A DNA stretch of 64,000 nt from Loktanella sp. M215 (GTDB lineage Bacteria; Pseudomonadota; Alphaproteobacteria; Rhodobacterales; Rhodobacteraceae). The stretch covers positions 3,378,001 to 3,442,000 of the forward strand of contig NZ_WMEA01000001.1 in assembly GCF_021735925.1 (NCBI RefSeq). The letters run 5' to 3'. A program made the position numbers and the translations under genes. The notes beneath the pieces were generated by a model that was given only the letters and a program-made list of their open reading frames with translations, made no database searches and was not told where the DNA came from. Below, piece by piece: positions 58,437-64,000 of the stretch (positions are counted from its first letter, which is position 1; each line of letters begins with the position of its first letter).

Positions 58437-59366
58437 ATGGGCAATCTGATCGACGTCATCCTGCCGGTCTTCCTCGTGATCGGCTTCGGCTATGTCGCGG
58501 TCTGGAAGGGGCTTTTCACCGACAGCGGCGTCGACGGGCTGATGCGCTTCACCCAGACCTTTGCGATCCCCTGCCTGCTGTTCCGCGCCATCAGCGGCCT
58601 CGATCTGGGACAGAACTTCGATCTGGCGCTGCTCGCCACCTTCTACACCGGTGCCACAATCTGCTTTTTCGTCGGCATGATCGGCGCGCGGGTGCTGTTC
58701 AAGCGCGACTGGCAGGACAGCGTCGCCATCGGCTTCTGCGCGCTCTTTTCCAACACGCTGCTGCTGGGCCTACCGATCACGGAACGTGCCTACGGCACCG
58801 ATGCGCTGCGCTACAACTACGCGATCATCGCGATCCACTCGCCCTTCGGCTACCTGCTGGGGATTACGGCGATGGAGATTGCACGCAACACCGGCAATTC
58901 CGCCCGCGCCTTGCCCGCCAAGGTGCTGAAGGCGATGTTTCAGAACGGGCTGATCATCGGCATCACGCTGGGCCTGATCGTCAACCTGACCGGCCTGCCC
59001 CTGCCCGGCGTCTTCACCGACGCCATCGACCTGATGGTGCGCGCCGCCCTGCCCGCCGCCCTCTTCGGATTGGGCGGAGTGCTGTTCCGCTACCGCCCCG
59101 CGGGCGACATGCGGGCGATCCTCTTCGTCGTGGCCATCAGCCTCGTGCTGCATCCTGCCATCGTCTGGGTGATGTCGGGCGTCGCAGGCCTCAGCGTGCC
59201 TGAACTGCGGTCCGCCATTCTGACCTCGGCCATGGCACCGGGGGTGAACGCCTATGTCTTCGCCAACATGTACGGCCGGGCCCGCCGCGTGGCGGCCAGC
59301 GCAGTGCTGATCGCCACGGGGGTCTCGATCCTGACGGTCTGGGGCTGGCTTGCCGTGCTGCCCTGA
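58437..59366 (+). CDS. AEC-family transporter (auxin efflux carrier type)
   Basis: 309 residues with ten membrane segments in two halves. FALPCLLFR-like FAIPCLLFRAISG in the first half, and SAMAPGVNAYVFANMYG in the second are the family's helix-break motifs. Such proteins export organic anions. AAGGAA precedes ATG 58437. The gene ends 18 bp before the convergent ABC permease gene. Confidence 0.92.
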   Translation: MGNLIDVILPVFLVIGFGYVAVWKGLFTDSGVDGLMRFTQTFAIPCLLFRAISGLDLGQNFDLALLATFYTGATICFFVGMIGARVLFKRDWQDSVAIGFCALFSNTLLLGLPITERAYGTDALRYNYAIIAIHSPFGYLLGITAMEIARNTGNSARALPAKVLKAMFQNGLIIGITLGLIVNLTGLPLPGVFTDAIDLMVRAALPAALFGLGGVLFRYRPAGDMRAILFVVAISLVLHPAIVWVMSGVAGLSVPELRSAILTSAMAPGVNAYVFANMYGRARRVAASAVLIATGVSILTVWGWLAVLP

Positions 59367-59384
59367 CGGGCCCAAACCAGACGG

Positions 59385-60614
59385 TCAGCCCGGCGACATG
59401 CCCCGCAGCCGCTCTGACCGGCGGCGCAGCAGTTCCACGACCGTCAGCAGCGCGATGGACACAACGACAAGGATCGTCGCCACCGCAAGGATCGTCGGGC
59501 TGATCTGCTCGCGCAGACCAGTGAACATCTGCCAAGGCAGCGTCTTCTGGGCAGCCGCCCCGACGAACAGCACCACGACAACCTCGTCAAAGGACGTGAT
59601 GAAGGCGAAGAGGCCGCCAGAAATGACCCCCGGCAGGATCAGCGGCATCTGCACCTTGAAGAAGGTCGTCACCGGGTTTGCACCCATGTTCGCCGCCGCC
59701 CGCGTCAGCGACTGGTCAAAGCTGACCAGCGTTGCCGTCACGGTGATGATGACGAATGGCACACCCAGCGCCGCGTGGGCCAGAATGACCTTGATATACC
59801 CGCTCAGCGATTTCGAGATGCCGAGGTAGTTCTCCATGAACAGGCCCAGCTGGCTGTAGAAAAAGAACATGCCCGTCGCCGAAATGATCAGCGGCACGAT
59901 CATCGGAGAGATCAGCACCGCCATGATCGCGCGCCGTCCGGGCACATGGGACTGCGACAGTCCGATCGCCGCCAGCGTGCCGAGCGACACCGAGATGAAC
60001 GTGGCAAAGGGCGCAATGATCAGCGAATTTTTCAGCGGTTGCAGCCAGGCATCGTTGGTAAAGAAATCGGCGTAATGCTTTAGGCTGTATCCGGCCGGGT
60101 CCAGCGCCAGCATCTCCGGCGTGAAGGTAAAGAAGTTCTGCGCGTTAAACGACAGCGGGATGATCGTGATGATCGGGGCGATGAGGAAGAAAAAGATCGC
60201 ACCGCAGATAAACTTGAAGCTGTTGTGCCACAGCACCTGCCCGGTCGAGGCATAGGGCGGCACGCCGCGCCGGTAGTCGCCCGTGTCCAGCCAGTAGATC
60301 GACCAGCCCAGCAGGGCGCCCAGGATCAGACCGCCCAAAGCGCCGGGAAATCCGCCGGCAAAGAACCCCAGCGCCACGCAGACCGCAATCGCGACCCAGC
60401 GCCCGGTCTTGCGCGGCAGGAACCGCGTCAGCACAAAGGCCAGCACCGCAGCGATGACCGCGCCGAAGATTGCCCCTTCCAGAGGACCAAGGCCCGCGGC
60501 CTGCCCACCGATGAACCCCAGTAGGGCGCCGAAGATGGCGACCAGCGGCAGGGTAAAGGTGATGAAGGGGTGCAGGGGCTTGCCCTTTTCGGGGTTGAAG
60601 GCAACGGATGACAT
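59385..60614 (-). CDS. Pot-type ABC transporter permease with extra N-terminal membrane segments
   Basis: 409 residues. From about residue 130 it is a PotC-like permease with the EAA-type loop TRAAANMGANPVTTFFKVQMPLILPG. The first about 120 residues add three to four further hydrophobic segments (GALLGFIGGQAAGLGPLEG, AIAVCVALGFFAGGFPGALG), longer than PotC's usual 260-290. Together with the larger permease upstream it forms the pore. It starts four bases after that gene's stop. Confidence 0.9.
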   Translation of the reverse strand: MSSVAFNPEKGKPLHPFITFTLPLVAIFGALLGFIGGQAAGLGPLEGAIFGAVIAAVLAFVLTRFLPRKTGRWVAIAVCVALGFFAGGFPGALGGLILGALLGWSIYWLDTGDYRRGVPPYASTGQVLWHNSFKFICGAIFFFLIAPIITIIPLSFNAQNFFTFTPEMLALDPAGYSLKHYADFFTNDAWLQPLKNSLIIAPFATFISVSLGTLAAIGLSQSHVPGRRAIMAVLISPMIVPLIISATGMFFFYSQLGLFMENYLGISKSLSGYIKVILAHAALGVPFVIITVTATLVSFDQSLTRAAANMGANPVTTFFKVQMPLILPGVISGGLFAFITSFDEVVVVLFVGAAAQKTLPWQMFTGLREQISPTILAVATILVVVSIALLTVVELLRRRSERLRGMSPG

Positions 60615-60618
60615 GGCT

Positions 60619-62310
60619 TCAGCCTCCCAGCTTGACGTTATCGATACCGACGATGCGGTCGTAGGCCCAGTAGAACGCCATGACGATGACCAGCAGGATC
60701 GCGCCCAATGCGGCCGCCAGGCCCCAGTTCAGCGAGGTCGAGATGTGATAGGCGATCCGGTTCGAGATGAAGACACCCTTGGTGCCACCCACGATTTCCG
60801 GGGTGATGTAATAGCCGATGGCAAGGATGAACACGAGGATCGACCCCGCGCCGATGCCCGGCACGCTTTGCGGAAAATAGACCCGCCAGAACGCTGTCCA
60901 GTTCGTCGCACCCAGCGACTTTGCCGCGCGCAGATAACTGGGCGGGATCGTCTTCATCACCGAATACAGCGGCAGGATCATGAACGGCAGCAGGATGTGG
61001 GTCATGGCGATGACCGTGCCGGTCGCGTTGTTGATCAGCGCCAGCCGGTTCCCGTCAGAGACAAAGCCGATCCAGACCAGCAGGTCGTTGATCACCCCCT
61101 GATCCTGCAGCAGCACCTTCCAGGCGGAGGTCCGCACAAGCAACGAGGTCCAGAACGGAAGCAGCACGAGGATCATCAGCAGGTTCGCCTGACGGCTGGG
61201 CAGGTTCGCCAACAGCCAGCCGATCGGATAACCCAGCAGGATGCAGGCCACGGTGATCGCCGTCGACATGATTAGCGTGCGCACGAACAGCGTGATATAG
61301 ACCCGCTCGTTCTCTGGCCGCCATGCAACGCCATCGGGTGTCAGTTGCAGATCGGCGGCATTCAGGAAATAGCCAGTGGTGTAGGGCGCGGAATAGGTCT
61401 GGATCGTGCGCCAGACCTCGCGGTCCGCCCAGTCCTTGTCCATGTCGACAAAGGCCGCCTGCAGGTCGGTCGTCTGGAAATTCGGCACCGCAGCCTGTGC
61501 GGCGGTCAGAAGTGCGGCCTGCGGAAAATCCGCCGGGATCTGCGCGCCGTCGCGCAGGTCTTCGTACAGGGCAAGGTAGACGCTGTTCCACGGCTGCTCT
61601 TCCGCCGGGTTGTCATCATCCTCTACCTGAACTACGCGCGCGAAGTCCCTGTAAATGCTCGCAGTCTGCGGCAGAGCCTCGCCCGATCCGTCCTTCAGGC
61701 GGAACGTCGGGCGGCGGCCTTCGCCGTCGTATTCCGCGTTTGCCTCGACCCAGCGGGGACCGGCGAAGATGTCGATGAAGGTCTGCGGGTCTTCCCATGC
61801 GGGGTCCAGTGCCACGAACTGATCGGTGTAGCCTTCGCCGATGTCATCCACGCCGCGCCCGCTCTTGCGGAACAGGGACGAGATGCCGGAGACTTCGTAA
61901 TTCAGGCGCGATCCAAGCCGCGTGTGGTTCTTTTCCTCGACCGCGACCATCATGTCCTTGGTCAGCGCGGAAAAGACCGCAGGGCCCGGCACGTCGGTTT
62001 CGTCCGCGTTCCAGTCGGCCAGCACGCGGACCGTCCGCGGCAGCGTGTCGCCGACGATTTGGTTCTCGACGGACCGGAACAGCATTTCGCCGATGGGGTA
62101 GATGAAGGTCACGACGATGAACAGCAGCAGCGGTGCGATCAGCATCAGCGCACGACGCTTCTGCCGGCGCAGGGCGCGGTTCAGCGATGTCTTCAGCGGC
62201 GTCCCGTCGGCGGCCAGCATCGGACCATCCTGTTCGGAATTGCCGATCTTCAGTCCGGTATCCGGCGTCACGCCGGTCAGGTTGTCGGGTCCGTGGGTGG
62301 CATCGCTCAT
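60619..62310 (-). CDS. Pot-type ABC transporter permease with a large periplasmic insert
   Basis: 563 residues from ATG 62310 (GGAG upstream; an ATG six codons earlier overlaps the DUF1330 stop region). The first membrane helix (ALMLIAPLLLFIVVTFIYP) is followed by about 240 residues predicted outside the membrane (DWNADETDVPGPAVFSALTK to AWRPENERVYI), then five helices and the loop LRAAKSLGATNWTAFWRVYF. Usual PotB proteins have about 280-300 residues, so the insert is striking. It may dock a substrate-binding protein or sense ligand (inference). Confidence 0.9.
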   Translation of the reverse strand: MSDATHGPDNLTGVTPDTGLKIGNSEQDGPMLAADGTPLKTSLNRALRRQKRRALMLIAPLLLFIVVTFIYPIGEMLFRSVENQIVGDTLPRTVRVLADWNADETDVPGPAVFSALTKDMMVAVEEKNHTRLGSRLNYEVSGISSLFRKSGRGVDDIGEGYTDQFVALDPAWEDPQTFIDIFAGPRWVEANAEYDGEGRRPTFRLKDGSGEALPQTASIYRDFARVVQVEDDDNPAEEQPWNSVYLALYEDLRDGAQIPADFPQAALLTAAQAAVPNFQTTDLQAAFVDMDKDWADREVWRTIQTYSAPYTTGYFLNAADLQLTPDGVAWRPENERVYITLFVRTLIMSTAITVACILLGYPIGWLLANLPSRQANLLMILVLLPFWTSLLVRTSAWKVLLQDQGVINDLLVWIGFVSDGNRLALINNATGTVIAMTHILLPFMILPLYSVMKTIPPSYLRAAKSLGATNWTAFWRVYFPQSVPGIGAGSILVFILAIGYYITPEIVGGTKGVFISNRIAYHISTSLNWGLAAALGAILLVIVMAFYWAYDRIVGIDNVKLGG

Positions 62311-62311
62311 C

Positions 62312-62599
62312 TCACACTCCTTCGACAAGGATCATGGTGCTGATCGCACAGCGGCGGCGGATCTCGGCGACCTCCTGATAGGCAGGGTCGTTGTAGGCGG
62401 CTTTCGCGGCCTCGTAGCTTTCGAATTCGATGATGACATGGCGGCCCATGTCCTCGCCTTCCGGCGTCTCTGACGCGCCACCGCGCACGATGAAATTGGC
62501 GCCGTGGGATTGCAGGATCGGCGTGTCGCGGCGGATGTATTCCGGATATCCCTCCGGGTCCGTCACCTTGATATGGCCGATGATATAACCTTTTGGCAT
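62312..62599 (-). CDS. DUF1330 protein
   Basis: 95 residues, PKGYIIGHIKVTDPEGYPEY at the start and GRHVIIEFESYEAAKAAYND near the end, typical of DUF1330 ferredoxin-like barrels of unknown function. It lies between the binding-protein and permease genes of the Pot-type operon, one base before the latter, so it is co-transcribed. Confidence 0.93.
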   Translation of the reverse strand: MPKGYIIGHIKVTDPEGYPEYIRRDTPILQSHGANFIVRGGASETPEGEDMGRHVIIEFESYEAAKAAYNDPAYQEVAEIRRRCAISTMILVEGV

Positions 62600-62636
62600 C
62601 GCGCGTATCCCGTCCCTGTCGTCGTTTCTTATGTGC

Positions 62637-62661
62637 GGGGCGGGCCGTGATGGCCCGCCCC
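62637..62661 (-). promoter_or_regulatory. Perfect GC hairpin after the Pot-type binding-protein gene
   Basis: GGGGCGGGCC-GTGAT-GGCCCGCCCC, a 10-bp perfect stem beginning 18 nt after the binding-protein stop. No T-run. Same position as the hairpins at 231-253 and 20954-20973. Confidence 0.65.
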
Positions 62662-62678
62662 AGTCTCAGATCAGGCGA

Positions 62679-63794
62679 TTACTGCGCCAGCCACGCCTGG
62701 AACTTGGCGTCCAGATCGTCGCGGTAGTCGGACCAGAAGCCGTAGTTCGTCACGAAGACGTTCTTGGCGTTGGCCGGATCGGTCGGCATGTGCTCTGCCA
62801 TGGGAATACCCAGCTCGGCATGGGTGCTGACCAGCGGTGCAGAGGACGCACGGGCCGGACCGTAGGCGATGTAGGCCGCCTGATCGGCCAGACGCTGGGT
62901 GTCGGTCGCGAACTTCAGGAAGTCCATGACGCGGGCCAGACGGTCCTCGGGCAGACCATCGGGAACGACCCAACCGTCAAAGTCCAGCATTTCCGCATCC
63001 CAGAGCATGCCGATCGGCTGGTCCTGTTCGGCGATCGCGCTGAACAGACGACCGTTGTAGGTCGACCCCATGACGACTTCGCCATCGGCCAGCAGCTGCG
63101 GGGTTTCCGCGCCGGCGGTCCACCAGACGACATCTTTCTTGATGGTGTCCAGCTTGGCAAACGCCTGCGCCTGACCTTCGTCGGTCGCCAGCACGTCGTA
63201 GATCTCGTCCTTCGGCACGCCGTCACACAGCAGCGCCCATTCCATGTTCGCCAGCGGGCGACGGTTCAGCGACCGCTTGCCGGGATACTTCTCTTCGTCG
63301 AAGATCGCGCAGATATCAGAGGGCGGCGTGTCGCCGACCATGTCCGTGCGGTAACCCACGGTGGTCGAGAAAACGATCTGCGGGATGAAGCAGTCGGATA
63401 CGAGGCTGTCGCCGAAGTCGTCCGTCGGGGTCGCGCCATCGTCGCCGGGGGCGAGCGCCTCGTCCACGTCGATCTCCATCGCCAGACCTTCGTCGCACAG
63501 ACGGATGCCGTCAGCGGCTTCGACGTCGACCAGGTCCCAGGTGATGTTGTTGGCTTCGTTCATGGCGCGCAGCTTGGCCACGGCCTCAGCCGAGGATTCG
63601 TCCCAGACCACGTTCACTTCGGGGTGCATCGCCACGTAGGGCTCGACATAGGCCTTCAGCTGACTGTTCTGGTAGGCGCCGCCCCAGGACACGATGGTCA
63701 TGTCGTTGGACATCGTGGTGTGGGCTTCGGCGAACACACCGGTGGCGGCCAGCGTCAGGGCCGTCGTCGCAGCAAGTGTTGTCTTCAAAGTCAT
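62679..63794 (-). CDS. Pot-type ABC transporter substrate-binding protein
   Basis: 371 residues. Signal peptide MTLKTTLAATTALTLAATGV ending FAEA; the mature part begins MTIVSWGGAYQNSQLKAYVE, typical of the PotD/PotF-like family (SBP_bac_8), with WWTAGAETPQLLADGEVVMG in the second lobe. It may bind a polyamine or another small cation; the ligand cannot be decided. Starts the operon segment before the DUF1330 protein and the two permeases. Confidence 0.92.
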   Translation of the reverse strand: MTLKTTLAATTALTLAATGVFAEAHTTMSNDMTIVSWGGAYQNSQLKAYVEPYVAMHPEVNVVWDESSAEAVAKLRAMNEANNITWDLVDVEAADGIRLCDEGLAMEIDVDEALAPGDDGATPTDDFGDSLVSDCFIPQIVFSTTVGYRTDMVGDTPPSDICAIFDEEKYPGKRSLNRRPLANMEWALLCDGVPKDEIYDVLATDEGQAQAFAKLDTIKKDVVWWTAGAETPQLLADGEVVMGSTYNGRLFSAIAEQDQPIGMLWDAEMLDFDGWVVPDGLPEDRLARVMDFLKFATDTQRLADQAAYIAYGPARASSAPLVSTHAELGIPMAEHMPTDPANAKNVFVTNYGFWSDYRDDLDAKFQAWLAQ

Positions 63795-63870
63795 TCTAAA
63801 ACTCCCGTTAGGTTACCCGGTCTTAATATTATCGGGCAAGGCCGCCGGGCGCGGCCTGCCCTGTCTCGCA

Positions 63871-64000
63871 TCAGGCGTCCAGCGCGCGGCAATCCCGCGG
63901 CAGCCAGCCGATGTCGATGGTAGAGCCCGGTGTCAGTTTCACCTGATCGGGCGAATTGCGTGTCTTGATGATGAAGTTGTCGATGCCGGCGACCCGCAGC
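63871..64000 (-). CDS. Pot-type ABC transporter ATP-binding protein, C-terminal part (runs off the window)
   Basis: The last 42 codons read LRVAGIDNFIIKTRNSPDQV, then GSTIDIGWLPRDCRALDA, matching the TOBE domain at the end of PotA-type ATPases. It is upstream of the binding-protein gene by 76 bp and should energise the same importer. Confidence 0.85.
   Translation of the reverse strand, partial: LRVAGIDNFIIKTRNSPDQVKLTPGSTIDIGWLPRDCRALDA

Overview
The window reads as genomic DNA of a marine-type alphaproteobacterium of the order Rhodobacterales. The basis is high GC in most genes, many binding-protein-dependent ABC importers, and a core run of SPOR lipoprotein, D-Ala-D-Ala carboxypeptidase, tmk, holB, TatD and MBL hydrolase next to tRNA-Ser(UGA). 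The species cannot be fixed from the sequence alone.

Layout. (1) 1-9.7 kb: a sugar-type (Rbs-like) ABC importer with two MDR dehydrogenases, a Gfo/Idh/MocA oxidoreductase, a YciI protein and a PRISE-like SDR on the minus strand. Divergent to these are a 3-hydroxyisobutyrate-dehydrogenase-like enzyme and an unusual predicted regulator, a winged helix fused to a family-1 solute-binding domain. (2) 10.4-24.3 kb: an amide uptake and catabolism block bracketed by two decayed IS6-family transposase relics in the same orientation. It holds an amidase, an acetamidase/formamidase, an SDR, a small monooxygenase, a frameshifted acyl-CoA ligase and a complete Urt/Liv-type ABC importer. The importer's second ATPase is fused in frame to a full amidase. 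A flotillin lies beside it, with another amidase just outside. (3) 26.1-29.05 kb: an IS3-family element split by a decayed IS110-family element. (4) 29-33.5 kb: a monooxygenase-like protein and the carboxy(nor)spermidine dehydrogenase/decarboxylase pair for polyamine synthesis.

(5) 33.7-52.7 kb: a tRNA-Ser integration hot spot. A 14-bp copy of the tRNA 3' end occurs at 34059 (one mismatch), 43618 and 52624 (in the tRNA itself), which suggests two elements in tandem. The right element (43.6-52.6 kb) looks like a phage satellite: P4-type integrase, AlpA, a winged-helix-like protein, Toprim primase, DUF3987 helicase, small proteins, and an AT-rich cargo pair (GSCFA protein plus SGNH hydrolase). 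The left element (34.06-43.6 kb) is eroded: a type III restriction fragment cut by an intact IS3-family copy, an HGG-motif protein, an RTX protein, ParA with a possible partner, small secreted proteins and a tyrosine-recombinase fragment. A decayed P4-type integrase lies just left of the 34059 site.

(6) 52.9-59.4 kb: the core cell-wall/DNA-replication run, then an AEC transporter. (7) 59.4-64 kb: a polyamine-type (Pot-like) ABC importer with a DUF1330 protein embedded. In all three ABC operons a perfect GC-rich hairpin sits directly after the solute-binding-protein stop codon, a plausible device for uncoupling binding-protein mRNA level from the rest of the operon.
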